Of a stretch of 64,000 bases of DNA, positions 1-12,054 are shown one piece after another (within the stretch, counting starts at the first letter, position 1; the number at the start of each line of letters is the position of its first letter). Source of the stretch: Ptiloglossa arizonensis (taxonomy: Eukaryota; Arthropoda; Insecta; Hymenoptera; Colletidae); assembly GCF_051014685.1 (NCBI RefSeq), contig NC_135055.1, positions 16,976,001 to 17,040,000 of the forward strand, given 5' to 3'. A program made the position numbers and the translations under genes. The notes under the pieces were generated by a model. It made no database searches. It saw nothing but the letters and a program-made list of their open reading frames with translations, and was not told the DNA's origin.

Positions 1-208
1 TAAAAATAAGTATGTGTGTTTGTAATTTTTTTGTTACGTTTTCAACGAATGTATCGATAAATTTGTTCATTCTTGATCGTACCTCGTGCATTTAAATTTT
101 TGTTACGTAGGTTCTAGTTCAGATATGGGTCTTTTGATTAAAGGGTGCCCTTAAATTGAACTAACTGTCGATCGATAGTGGCTTCAATACTGTTTGTAAT
201 GACAATAC
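1..208. other. pgant2 intron, left edge
   Basis: AT-rich sequence downstream (in transcript sense) of the donor at 208. No further GALNT coding is seen before the window edge. Confidence 0.8.
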
Positions 209-460
209 CGATATATTGGAATGTGTCCATGCTGATCACGTCGATCACGGGACACACGACTCTGGTCGGAATCTCTGCTACCCTTTCTAAAAGAGGCTCC
301 AGCCAGTCGGCGTTGCATTCGCAATGCGAATCCAGGAACGTTAGTACACTTGCGGTGGCTGCATCCGCACCCCTCACCCTCGACCTCATCAAACCCTCCC
401 TCTTCTCGTTCCGTATCACTCGCACCTTGTGTATCCTCGATAGCTCTTCACCGTCCTCGG
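209..460 (-). CDS. pgant2: pgant2-like polypeptide GalNAc-transferase, catalytic exon C (partial gene)
   Basis: Seen: an 84-codon exon read leftward. The acceptor is TTTCGCAG just above 460 and the donor is GTATTG starting at 208. Its first two bases complete a split codon from the 1051-1118 exon, giving ...[21 protein letters not shown]. It continues with [15 protein letters not shown], then [11 protein letters not shown], then WLEPLLERV, and ends at VICP-like [19 protein letters not shown]. Known: GALNT enzymes start mucin-type O-glycosylation in the Golgi, moving GalNAc from UDP-GalNAc to Ser/Thr. The D-S-H triplet is the metal-binding DXH motif of the GT-A fold, and [16 protein letters not shown] is a family signature. 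The wording fits GALNT2 / insect Pgant2 better than other paralogues. Odd: Ile follows VAE where relatives usually have an acidic residue. The next exon, expected to start near ASADLRGGFDWN, is not in the first 208 bases, so the gene runs off the left edge. Confidence 0.95.
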
Positions 461-1050
461 CTGCGAAACGAGAAACAAAAATATGGACAATGTTCAATAT
501 TCCTCGGTTTACAAACTTTCGGTGAATATATTCGTAAAAATATTACTCGAGATAGATTTCACAGCGTTTACAAGATTGTAAACATAGAGTGTCTTGTCGT
601 AGAAACGACTCGTCGTAATATTTCAACCGTTTTAAATAATAGATAGAGGCACATTTGAATAATAGAAAAACACTTCCAAAAATATTCTGTTGAACTTTTT
701 TATCTAAATTGTATTTTATTTTAATATTTGTTACGATGATAATAAGTGTCCCTATGTATTTACTATCTAGATTGTTTTATTTTAATATTTGTTACGATGA
801 CGATAGGGGGTCCCTTATGTATTTAATGTCTGAATTATTTTTCTTTTAATATTCGTTGCAATAACAACTCGTACCCTGTGTACTTACTATCTAAGTTATC
901 TTTTCTTTCAACACCTTTCACGATAATGATAGGTACCTTTACGTATTCGTATATTATTCCAATATCAGAGTCGATAAACTAAATCGATTTTATAATTTCA
1001 TTTAATCGAGGCTGAGTATTTCGATAAAAATCAGATAAAATGGAACTCAC
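461..1050 (-). other. pgant2 intron (590 bp)
   Basis: Bounded by a GTGAGT donor at 1050 and a CGCAG acceptor at 461, on the minus strand. AT-rich. Much of it is a four-copy degenerate tandem repeat (708-953), listed separately. Confidence 0.9.
708..953. repeat. Tandem repeat, about 63 bp x 4, intronic
   Basis: Units start near 708, 771, 834 and 896. Each carries a core of the type TTTTAATATTTGTTACGATG, then a CCCT/TACC block and a TATTTACTATCTA block. The copies diverge progressively, so the array is old. Confidence 0.8.
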
Positions 1051-1118
1051 GATGATCGCTGAAGTCGTCTACCAGAATAATTTCTTTGATGAGGTGCTCG
1101 GGGCTTCTGTTCAACACG
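1051..1118 (-). CDS. pgant2: pgant2-like polypeptide GalNAc-transferase, catalytic exon B
   Basis: Seen: a 68-bp exon, too short to show as an open frame of its own. The acceptor TCTCTTTCAG lies just above 1118 and the donor GTGAGT starts at 1050. Its first base, C, completes the AG left by the upstream exon into a Ser codon. It then reads VLNRSPEHLIKEIILVDDFS-DH and ends with one base (C) that the next exon completes to Pro. Known: EIILVDDFSD is the conserved nucleotide-sugar-binding strand of the GALNT GT-A domain. Reading frame and splice phase agree on both sides, which makes the assignment very safe despite the small size. Confidence 0.95.
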
Positions 1119-3387
1119 CTGAAAGAGAAAATATTTGAAATCTTCGTGCCATTTACCTTTCTTAGGTATGTCGCGATGATCGAAAAGAAATTTTTCCATG
1201 TAGAAATTAAATAATTTTAATTTTATCGATTTAACGTAATTCCATCCCAGTTTTCCCTCGAAACTACGAATCTCACTTTTGGATAAATTTTACGTTCGGT
1301 GTACCCAACACCTTGAAACTTGTTTATCGCCGGAAAAATTCTTAAATAAACGCGGCACGTAATTTGATTCGAGTCTTGCGATGTTACGTCGCGGAGAAAC
1401 GTTTCAATTAAGAAGCTAACGTTCACGAGGGAAATCTCTGATTCGTGTCGCTGCATCGTGGAAAATGAAAGGGGACGCCAGACGCGTTCACGTTGCATCT
1501 CAAAGCTTCAAGTCTTCGACTGGTTATCAATATTGCGTGCGTACTATAAACGTCTTCCGTCTTATAATATATTATCGATAAGACCGTGTCGAAGTACGGT
1601 AATAATGCTAGACGAATCTTTTAATACTTGAACCGACGAGGATAATTTTAATAAATTGGTTCCCTGGAGCCACGCGAGATTCCCGCATACGTTGACAAAT
1701 GGCGTCGAACAAAACCTTTCGACGCTTCTGATATTTATTTTCAGAGTCGTTATATTTGGACACACCAGCTGGAATGTACGCCATGGTCTCCGAGCTGAGG
1801 TTTCTTAGCTGGGAAAAATCACAGATACTCGCAGAAATTTTCCATCCGCTGTACAAATATTTTTTAAATTATTCCGTCTTGCGTTTCACTCGACTGAGTA
1901 CTCATTTTCGGAGAAAGAAAACGAACCAAGAACAATAGATGATTCCATTTAAGAAGAAGATATACTTCGTGGATACATCATTGAACTTGTAAATAATAAG
2001 TCCCCCAAGGAAAATATTACGCTAAAATGGAATAATTTTCGCCCTACCATATGCTTCTACTTTCATCAAGTATACCCAATATTCAAATTTCTACTGTTCG
2101 AAGATTCTAAGGAACTTGCAAAAAGAAATGAGTCCCCTGGAGAAATATTGCAATAAAAAAATACTAATTTTCTGCCACAAGTTTCTATTCTCGAAGAAGC
2201 AGTATTACTCGTACTGAGTACGTATTACGTACAGTAGTACGTATCTAATATTAAAATTTCTAATGTCGAGAGTCTCGTAAAGGTACTTCAAAAATTGGAG
2301 TGTATTCTACGATTAGTCACGTTGGTATTAAAAATCGGTCCATTACGGTGGCGTCTGCCTCGAGACACATATATAATATTCGGTCCCCGAATCCTCGCGC
2401 GATTCACGACCCCAGCGGGACCACACATTTTTCTCCCGCGGTCTGGTATAATTATCTCGAGCGCGACGCTTTCGAAAATCCTTCAGCGTCCGTGCAACCC
2501 TTCATATTTCACGCGTGATTTATCGCCATCGAGCTCCCGCGAGTATAATACGCAAGAGGGGGCGAGTAATGGGCGCGGTAGGTAAGACGGTACGATGGAA
2601 CGACGATTAGAAAATTCCGTCGGTCGTCGTCTTCGCGTTTCTGACCCGTATCCGAGAATTTTCTCGCGTTTCCCGCCACATCGTCTCTCGTGGTGCATCG
2701 GTCCCGGGTTATTAACGTTACCGCCGCGCGTGCGGGAATTTATTCTCCCGCGATTACTCGCTCCGACCGCAACCAAAGGTAATATTAATCTTCGTCGATT
2801 CTCACAAACACGTAGGGCGTTTTTTCTTTCGTTCTCCACTTGTTGTATTATCTTACAGATAATTTTGCAAACGCAGTTATTAACGAAGAATATTTTTTCT
2901 TTGATTCTCCTCTTGTTATATTATCTTCCAGATAATTTTGCAAACGCAGTTATTAACGAAGAATATTTTTTCTTTGGTTCTCCTCTTGGTATATTATCTT
3001 CCAGATAATTTTGCAAACGCAGTTATTAATACGAAGAATCTTTTATTTTTTGTTCTCCTCTTGGTATATTATCTTCCAGATAATTTTGCAAACGCAGTTA
3101 TTAATACGAAGAATCTTTTGTTTTTTGTTCTCCTCTTGGTATATTATCTTCAAGATAATTTTGCAAATGCAGTTATTAACACAATCTTTTTTTCATTTTC
3201 CTCTTAATACACTATTTTCGAGATGATTTTGCAAACGCTGTTATCACGAAGACAGTACAACAAAAAGTGAACGAAAGATAAAAGGTTCTTCGTGTTTGCG
3301 AGAATCGAGACGTTTGTAAACGCAGTGAGATTTTGACATCACGAATCGAAAATTCGCGTTAAGTATCTTATAGTAAGTATCTAATAC
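1119..3387 (-). other. pgant2 intron (2,269 bp)
   Basis: Bounded by a GTATTA donor at 3387 and a TTTCAG acceptor at 1119, on the minus strand. It holds a six-copy tandem array (2815-3245) and a CpG-richer block at about 2390-2790. I see no further coding. The open frames at 2295-2839 have no recognisable family features. Confidence 0.9.
2815..3245. repeat. Tandem repeat, 73-75 bp x 6, intronic
   Basis: The landmark GATAATTTTGCAAACGCAG recurs at about 2858, 2931, 3004, 3079 and 3154, with a degenerate copy near 3223. Spacing is 73, 73, 75, 75 and about 70 bp. Units contain TATTATCTTCCAG followed by the landmark and an A/T run. The inner copies are nearly identical, so the array expanded fairly recently inside the pgant2 intron. 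Confidence 0.95.
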
Positions 3388-3486
3388 CTCACGACAGTTC
3401 TGAGCAGCGTCGAACGTGCCTCGTTGTGGAACGTGATTATGACCGAGGTCGGTGGAAGATCCCTCCTCCATTGCTTCATTCGACAC
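3388..3486 (-). CDS. pgant2: pgant2-like polypeptide GalNAc-transferase, catalytic exon A
   Basis: Seen: a 99-bp exon. The acceptor TTTTGGTTCCAG lies just above 3486 and the donor GTATTA starts at 3387. The frame is G|TGT CGA ATG AAG CAA TGG ..., reading [19 protein letters not shown] then [13 protein letters not shown] and a split Ser codon (AG|C) shared with the 1051-1118 exon. Known: [24 protein letters not shown] is the start of the GALNT catalytic domain. The preceding Cys within a KQW context is typical of GALNT2-type enzymes. The exon before it, encoding the stem and a PDTR-like segment, should lie at higher coordinates. I could not find it in the window with confidence. Confidence 0.95.
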
Positions 3487-6400
3487 CTGGAACCAAAACA
3501 ATGGAAATGCTCTTTATTCGCCATTTGCACGATCACCCCTGAACAGTGAGTAATTTTTAATTCTCGTAGTCGTAAAAAAACTTAAGAAAAAAAAAAAATA
3601 AGAAAAGGATCGTTTACCACGAACAAGGGGACAAAATTTTACTTCTGGACGAGATGTTACTCGCGGATGTTTTACTCGGGAAAATATTTCCTTTCGAATC
3701 GTTTCAATCGAAAGATTCGACTTTATACCGTGATTGGTTGAATAATCCGTGGAGAGCCACCGATATTCTTTGAACCAAACGTTTATCCCCGCAAAAAAAT
3801 TGCAAGATTCCGTGAATGAAACGAAGGACGGGGAAGTTTCGCAAAGTTAAGAATCGGGGGATGAATACCCACGACGATAAAGGAACGAAAGAAGAAGCGT
3901 CTTCTTAGAAAGGGGGTGGTTTGATACCTTAATTACGCAGGGGAACTTAGAATCGAGATTCGCGTAATGAGCTTTCCAGTGAAATATCAGGCGACGTATA
4001 ATTAGGTCATCAACTCGGCATGGGATCGATAGATGCTTCATCGGGTTTCTTCCCCGGTGTTATCTGCCATAACGTTCGTTAATATGCTTATCGTTTTATC
4101 CCGAGAGGATTCTCGAGGCCGTTCAACGCTAGCCGACACGGAACACGTTGTTCCATGGATAATTAAATATTTCTCCCTCGATTATTGAGACAGTGCATCG
4201 ACGGGTATTGAGCGATTATTGGCTCTGCACGACATTCCACTAATTTCGGCGAGCCCCGCCTCATGGAAACGGTAGTTCCGTGTATTAAATTTTAATCTTT
4301 GGCGCGACCACTCCCGATATTTATCGACGACCCGTTAATTTTGCGTTCTTTCTAAATTTAATACGCCTTTGCTCTTTTCAATCGGAACAGTAAGGAAAAA
4401 TATACGACCGAAAGAATCGCTTGTCCGCGTCGAGCCTTAATCGGTCTGTTAGCGCCCAATCAATCGACCGCTCAAGGTCACCGAAGCGCTACCCCCACCA
4501 TTCTACCACTTCGTTTATCGTGCGGACTTGTAGGCGTCTGTTTCTCGGTTAAAAGTGCCATCTGACGTGTAAAAGTAGGAATGAAGAAGGTAAGAATCTC
4601 AATGCTACCGTTCTATTTTTTCTCGTAAATTAACAAACAGATGTTCTTTGATTCTCATAAAATAGAAAGACCACACAAAGCCGTCACGACGTGAAAGTAA
4701 GAATGTAGTCCAATCTTAATGTTCCGTTTCGAAGAATTGTACACTTTCCACGAGCCCGAATCTTATTTTCTTAGAACGTACCGGACGTGACTAACCTCTC
4801 AACAAGCTTACCAAAAACTATCCGGTATCTTTCGCGCGGAATTTACCGTACGCGTTTCGGTTATTTAATGCATCCGAAATCTGTGTTTAATTTATACATC
4901 GACACAAGTCCGGCCGTATCTCATCTCCGGCTAACGATACGGAACCGGCAACAACGCGCGTGCGAAACGATCGATAAATTCAATAAATCCATTCATAACC
5001 TACAAATATTCCGCGATCGGTCGCTACTATTCGGACATAATATATGACAAGTTGTTACCCCCGGTCGTATTTCGTAATATAAACTTTCCCCGTTGTATTC
5101 GTATTTTATTGCCTCCGAAGTGGTGGGGGGTGGGGACGGTCTCGTTAATCGTAAACAATAAATAAATACGGCAATCCACGTCGAGTTAATACTACGAGGT
5201 TCGTGTGACGTTCGAACGTAGGGATGAAAAAAGTCGAGCGATGGTGAGGTGGTGGGGGAGGTTACGAATCCCGCCAACGGGATACCGTGTGGAAGGGGGT
5301 TAGCAAGAAAAAGGAGGACGATCATTTTGGCGCGGCACGCCGACACGAGGGGTACATAAATGCGACTAGACGGCCAGAACGATCCCAATATGTCAGTCCC
5401 ACTTTCCCCGAGATAAACTCGAGGAACGTGTACGGAATGCATCCACGTGTAGCGTTGCGCTTTCGACCGTCCGCTACTATCGTCGAGATTGTAAAAGTTC
5501 ACTGATGAGATTATCGATCGTGGGAATTATTACTGCTCCGTAGGGCGCACCGACACGGTAAATTGACCATTTCCAACACCCACCGTATCCCAGCCTCGGT
5601 GTGCATTTTGCACCCGTTCTCGCGATATTAGTAACTTCGACTGCAGTTTCGTCGACGCGACACGTGACCGTTTCACATCGGCATCGAACTTCACTCGAAT
5701 AGAAATTCGCGTCGAAGCTGCGTTAAATTAATCGTATAGGGGGGAACAAAGGACAAAGGGGCACGGGAAGGGGCGGTGAAGGCGGAGGGGCAGGAGAGAA
5801 ATTACTTTAAAACGCGATAAAGCGGTGCCGATGTTTGACGGAGGACGGGGAAATGTATTCAACGTACCGGGTGAGACAAACGAAACGCGATACGAACGAA
5901 ACGAGACGGTTTCGAAATCGAGCTTTCCCCGAGAAACTCGCGAGGAGATTTCTTTTTGGAATTTATTTTCGAGCACGTCTTTGAATTATTTATTTTCGAG
6001 CAAGGCTTTGAATTATTTAGTCGACGAGCGTGCTCTTGACACGGTTACCTTTGGAAGTTTTTTTTGTTTTTTTCTTTTCTTTTTTTTTCGCCGGCGCGGA
6101 ATAAGGCAAAAGTTTCGCAGCGCGATCGTTTTCGAGAAGCTGCTACGAACTTTCGTCGTTCGCGAATTGTTCGATAAATACTTGGGATTCTTTCGACGAT
6201 TTATGAATTTATAATTCTACGGAGTAAATCCGCCGAGAGCTTGAGACGCTCGAACGCCTCGTCGACTTTCGTTTCTTTCGCAAGAATGAATGTTCATTCG
6301 ACGACATTCTCGTGCGTTTCGCGTCGTCGACAGTTTTACCGCGAAACATTTCAACGGATCACCGTCGTTCAGTTCGCTATAAAATGCGCTCGTTGAAACG

Positions 6401-7165
6401 TTTCGACGCGTGCAGATCTCGTCGAATGTCTGACCTTTCGTTCGTGCTCGTTCCGGTAAGAAGGGGATCGACGAATTAATTCGAGAGAGTGTAGTTTCGG
6501 GTCGAAGCAACGAGCAGGAGAGTTTTCGGGGGAAGCTGGACGAGGCTGGGACATATTTCTCGGCAACGAAATTACAAACGAGCTTTAAAACGAGACAGAC
6601 GGAACGGATCATCCGCGCGGTTTAATACAAAACTTCAATTTCGACTTTGGCCTCGGGGTTGAAGTGGATAACGCGGCTGGAACGTTGATTCGATCGAATT
6701 CTTCAACGCGCGACAATGCGTGCCCGACCGAATCGCACACTGCCACTAAAACGAGAACAGTGACCATCGGGGAATGTTTGTGCGAACGTACATCCCGAAA
6801 CATTCACCATTCAGGTTCAATTTGTTTTATAGGACGATGCACTTTTCATCTTATCGAGCTACAATTGCATTCAAGCTGATCGATAATGAAAATTAAAAGA
6901 AACTCTTCAGAAATGGAAGTAGAGTAAAAAAACAAAGAAGTACGTTCGTAACGATATATATCGTATCTGATCTTGTTCTCGAGTTACAGCGAGTTTTGCG
7001 TTGCAGTGATTCTTCAGGTGAGCGCCAAATGTTTTGGCCGCTCGCGGTCGTCGAGAAGTAACTCCCACTGTGCCTTCTGCTTAGTTCACTGCGCTGTTTC
7101 TCAGCGTGTTGCGGTACTATAATCACGAAGTTGGTCCACAATCATCAAATATATTCCAATCAATT
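3487..7165. other. No gene recognised; 5' intron or upstream DNA of pgant2
   Basis: Mixed AT-rich and CpG-rich DNA with short homopolymers (A run near 3588, T runs near 6059). The longest frame, 169 codons on the minus strand at 4993-5502, has no domain I recognise and lies in CpG-rich sequence. The missing 5' exons of pgant2 could be here but were not seen. Confidence 0.6.
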
Positions 7166-7170
7166 CAATT

Positions 7171-7482
7171 CGACTGTTCACGTGTACCACCTTCTAGATT
7201 AATATTCATAGACATTAAATTCTAACTGAAATTGATTAAAATTCAACACGCGCGTGAATTACAAAAGTTCGCGAGGTTAAGTTTCGCTCAAATGCACTTT
7301 GAACTTAGCCCGCTGTGCTAACTTCTCGACAATTGATTCTTTATCCACTGTTCACGCGTACCACCTTCTCGATTATTCCGCAAATACTATATAACGACAC
7401 GAGTTCGTTCGAAAATTAAATTGGCGCGTGTACTGCAAAAGTTCTGGAGGTTAGGTTTCGTTCGAACGCGTTCCCGTCCGAT
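7171..7482. repeat. Local tandem duplication, about 174 bp x 2
   Basis: ACTGTTCACGTGTACCACCT at 7173 recurs with one change at 7347. Both copies continue through a CGCGTG block to AAAAGTTC-G-GAGGTTA-GTTTCG. The copies are moderately diverged. Confidence 0.85.
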
Positions 7483-10400
7483 ATCAAAGTCGCTCGTTCG
7501 CGAAACAGAGCCGTGTACGAGAAATATTCTCGTACGGATTTATTTTCGGGCAACCTTGTACACCGATTCTTCCCCCGTATAAATTACGAATATTCGCCAG
7601 GTGGAATTGCGCGAAAGTCGAACGCCCGAACGACGCGAAACGACCAACGGGTGTACGTTTAATTGTCAAACGACGGGTGAAATCCGCGTTGCATTTTGCT
7701 CGAAGAAATCAAAGAACGGTTCGCGCACGCGGTAACGGTGGATAAAGGCGAATAAAGTAAATTCGGACCGGTACGAAGGACGTATGTATAAATCTCTCTC
7801 TCGCTCGTGTGCGCGCGCGCGCTCGCGCGCTAGAGGATTGCATGCACGGATATACGAGGTGCAACACGGGCGCAGGATGAACGGCCGTGGTCCACGCGCG
7901 AGCTGCAATCCGAACGGACTTCGAATTAATCCCGCACGGAAGCTGCATCCGATCTCACATCGAAATGCACTCGTGGACCGGGCAAAGTGGTTACGACGGA
8001 TCGTCGCAGCTGAAGAGAAAGCTACGAATGGACAGGAGAGTTTACGAGCCGGAATATAAATTCGGGGAAGCATAAATATATCGCCTCTTGCGTAAGATAA
8101 ATCCGGGTTTTATACGATAAAAGAAAAATATGGGGCGGAGTTTAAAAAATGAGAAAAAAAAGAAAGAAAGAACGCACAGTGAAGTGCCCCGAAGAAAGTG
8201 TAATTTCTCCGCTCTGTGTTTCACGGTTTGATCAACGTCGCGAAGATAACGAATTACTTTGAGTCGTAACTTGAGAGTTACAGATATTGGGTTAATTTTG
8301 AGGCTTGATGCAAGTGGGGAAAATCTGAACGAAGTGTAATTTCATTAAACGCGGTCTTCGCGTCGAAGTTGCGGTTCAAGAGGCGGGGGAAGTCATTCGT
8401 GAACCTCTTGGAACTTCAAAGAATTGGATCGTTGAAGATCGAAGGGGTATCGATATTCGAAATTTACGTTCTTTGGGAACGAAGATCGACGAAATTGATC
8501 GAGGTGTATGGGGAGAATTTGGAATGTCTATGGAAATCGTTGATTATTTTTCGTTGAGGAGAATCAGTTATCGTGTGAGATTCAAAGTGAGAAGATATTA
8601 GTGGGTTTCAAGAAAGAGTGTTTTTAGAAATTGTTGGAACTCGAAACAGTACAAATTTGTATAATATATAATAAAAAATACAAGTTGTCCCACCGAACTT
8701 AATCTTTTTAAATAACTATTATCGTTCTCCATTTCAATTTTACAAAACCAATATAAAAAGATGTTTATGAATATTTTAAATTGCCAAGTTCGTTTAACAT
8801 TCTTAATCGCTCTGATTAAATGATCCGATAAAAAACACAACCATATTTCAATCCTAATAAAGTTCCAAACAAGCCTCGATCACGATTCGTGAGACTCCCT
8901 CTTGGTCTCCTTAAAAAGTTCAAAATCTCGCGCGCGCAATTTGCATCGTTATCGTTATTTATTTAATCCCGAGATGGTAGGCGTTGAATAGTTCAAGGCC
9001 GGAACCGAGCGCCTCGCGTTAATTTCAATTAAGATGACAGCCGTACGCTAATCGATGCTCCCATAATGGACGATCCTAACCATCGGGGTCAACAGAAGTA
9101 GAGATCTCGTTTGCGCGGGATTTTCGAAACGCGAACGCGTTAATTAACTTTCACCGGGTTCTCCGGGTTGCAAATTTCGAGTGGATTTTTCGAAACTCTC
9201 TGTAACAGCACGTGTAACCGGAAACTCGCGTCTCGCGCCCCCCAACCTGCCCTCTCACTCCCCAACCCCTCTTAAAATTAAAAATAATTTTTCACCGTGC
9301 CCGGTTTGCGCGCGTTTCATCGTATCAGTGAAGACGAGGGGAATTACGCGGAAAATTCCGCGAGCGTTGTCACGCGAAAAGGCATTGTAACGCGTGCAAC
9401 CGCGTCGTCGGTCAGCGTGCACCGCGAAATTGCATTTTATGAAATTAGAGTGGACACGGCCTGTGGAAAAGGTCGCGACGAAAAGTTCCAGTGCACGCTT
9501 CCGTTCGCCTTTGTTTGTTTCGCGCAACGTGAATGGGATTTGCACCACGGTTTCCCGCAGACGCGAGCGTCGCGACGCGAATTCGACGCTGGCCGTGACG
9601 TAATCGCCGTTAACACTCGTGGTACCTCAGAGACCTCGATATATATGTTTTTTCGATGTTCTATAATTGTTAGAAATACGTAGCTTCGAATTTTTCTATG
9701 CGTTTTCTTCTATTTCTAATTTCTATCGGTAAGGGCACAAAGCTGAATTTTTAAAAAAATTAAACACCTATGGAAAAATATTCACGATCTTCTCGCGTGT
9801 CAGTTTTCTTTTTTTTTATTTTTATCTGTTTTGGACAGTTGTATATACAGTGTAGAGCGACAAGAGTGAGTCATTCTGTACTGTAAATGACAAGTGTTTG
9901 GGTCGTGTTAAAGTAGGTGAGTCACCGTGGTAATTTTAATGGGTTTGTCACGAACAATAGGATCGGTATTAAAATAAAGATACTGTAATAATAATTAATA
10001 CAGCGATACGAAAGCTATGGAGTCTTTTAAGGAATCTTCTTAGTAAAGATTAAAGGAGTAGCCATTCGAAATGATACACTTCAGCAAATATTTAACAGCG
10101 TAAGTAATATTGAATATAGGTACATAAAAATATTACTATTCTGTCTGAAACGTACTCCAACACGTACGGAAAAAAACTGATAATTTTTTACCCTACAAGA
10201 AACGCTTAAAAGCGACGTCTCCAGAGAAGAATACACCCAGTGAAGGATCACGTGCGAGGGAAAGAGGTGGTGTTTCCCCCCGTTTCGAATCGATCGTGCG
10301 TGCGGGTTTTTAACACGTCGCGGATAGCGATCTGCTTTGTAAAAGGCGAATGCTACCACGTGCCACGTGAGTAACGCCCCAAGAGAGGTCAACGTCGCAT

Positions 10401-12050
10401 GTTCGCCCGACAGCGATGGATTTTTATGTCCCTGCGAACAAACTTCATTGTTCCTTTCTTCTATTTCATTTAACTTTTCTTTCTTTACGACGAGAACGTT
10501 TGAAACATCGTTGTATTATTCGTTCGACAATTCGTGCTTCTTTAACGAATTTAAACGGATCGTTGATCTTGATATCTTTTATCTTGTTTTTATTGCACAT
10601 TGCATCGTCCAGAGTGGAAGTTTTGAAATCGTGCAGATAGTAGATTTATTTATTAACGAAAAAAGAGACGTACGTATGTAGAACGTATTTTTTTCTTTTC
10701 TGTGGAACAAAGTATTTAGTAGAAGTAAGGTAAAGGTGAGTGTAACCCGAACAAATTAAGCAGTTTGTCGCACATGGACGACAGATTGTTCAAAATATTC
10801 CTGGTTGGTCTATTTAATACGTTTCAATTTTTGCACGGCCGAAAACGTGGACGCATTAAATAAAATTAGTACAAATGTAGTCCGTGTCGGAGGATTTTCA
10901 AACTGAATGGTGGTAGCGAACGTGTTAATGACCCTTCTGCCGCGGCCGACCCTAAGCACTTGTCACTCACACCCAACACGCGAAAAATCCATTGACCCAA
11001 ATGCGATAATATGGCGGTTTACGAATTATATTTTCATTACTGCGAGCCAAGTACACTTGGGAGTCTATAGTTAATTAACATGGTTCGGGTAGACGTTGCA
11101 CTTTGCGGAAAGTAGATCGTATTTTTTAATTTCTCGAGCGGTCTATTTTTTTCAAACATTTTAACGACAACGATGGTAACTATGGCCCTATTTCTCGACC
11201 TTTCCTCTTATTAATCACTTTTCATATTATAACTTCACAGCTACAACTGTACATACATACCACTGTACATTCGCTACTATACACACGCGTATAGTATTAA
11301 ATACCATAATTTTAACAATCTCCATAATTCATTTTCAACTTTCAACACGATATTTCTTTCTCTCTGTATTTTTTCCCTTGTACAAGTATCTACGAGTTAA
11401 TCCATTCAATTCCTGAAGAGGATCACGATATAAAAATTGAAAAAATTATGAAAAATATACTGCTGGAGAGAGTCAGTAGGTAAGATATGTTCAGTTATTT
11501 TTCGTTTGTATCTGTGGCGATAATATACATAACGTAAAAACAAAGAGGATATCCGTCTGGTTAATTCGAAACAAAGGGAACTCGGCACGACACGGTCAAA
11601 GGTTTTTCGGTATCTGAAACAGTTTCTATCGTTGGTTGTAGTGATTACATTAATTGCTCGCGTCCGACTCGGCAAAGGGCATCTCTTATTTTCATTTCGC
11701 GGTGAAATGTACAGACACTATCGTGCACGGTGGAAACGAGAACGGATGGGGCGAGAATTCGATACGGGGTCGTTAGAGGTTTCGAAAAGGAACAGGGCGT
11801 CCGTTACGAAAGGATTACCGTTGCGCGGAACGTCAACTTCAATTTCAATTTTCATTTTCGTTACATCGGAGATCTTCCCAGCGTTACGGTCCCATTTCGC
11901 CCCGATGGAAGCACCGTGGATTTATTTTCCGAGCTTTCGCGACTCGCGAACGTAAAATCCGCGCCGCGCCACCCGCTCCGGATCTTGCGGAGACATCTAT
12001 GAAATTTCAATAATTTTTTTATCCACCACGCGAACAATGGAAGGAGGGAA
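7483..12050. other. No gene recognised
   Basis: Contains a CG-rich simple stretch near 7795-7835 (TCTCTC then GCGCGCGCGC), CpG-rich DNA at about 8880-9610 and AT-rich DNA around 9640-10130 and 11200-11560. Open frames up to 135 codons show no family signature. Confidence 0.6.
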
Positions 12051-12054
12051 AAAT

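Noticed and set aside
3715..3765. Minus-strand stretch reading GLFNQSRYKVESFD as the pgant2 stem exon
   Set aside because: It contains FNQ and VES words, but in the wrong spacing, and it ends at once in a stop codon.
4993..5502. 169-codon minus-strand open frame as a gene
   Set aside because: No domain, no plausible splice context and CpG-rich composition. Frames of this size are expected by chance here.
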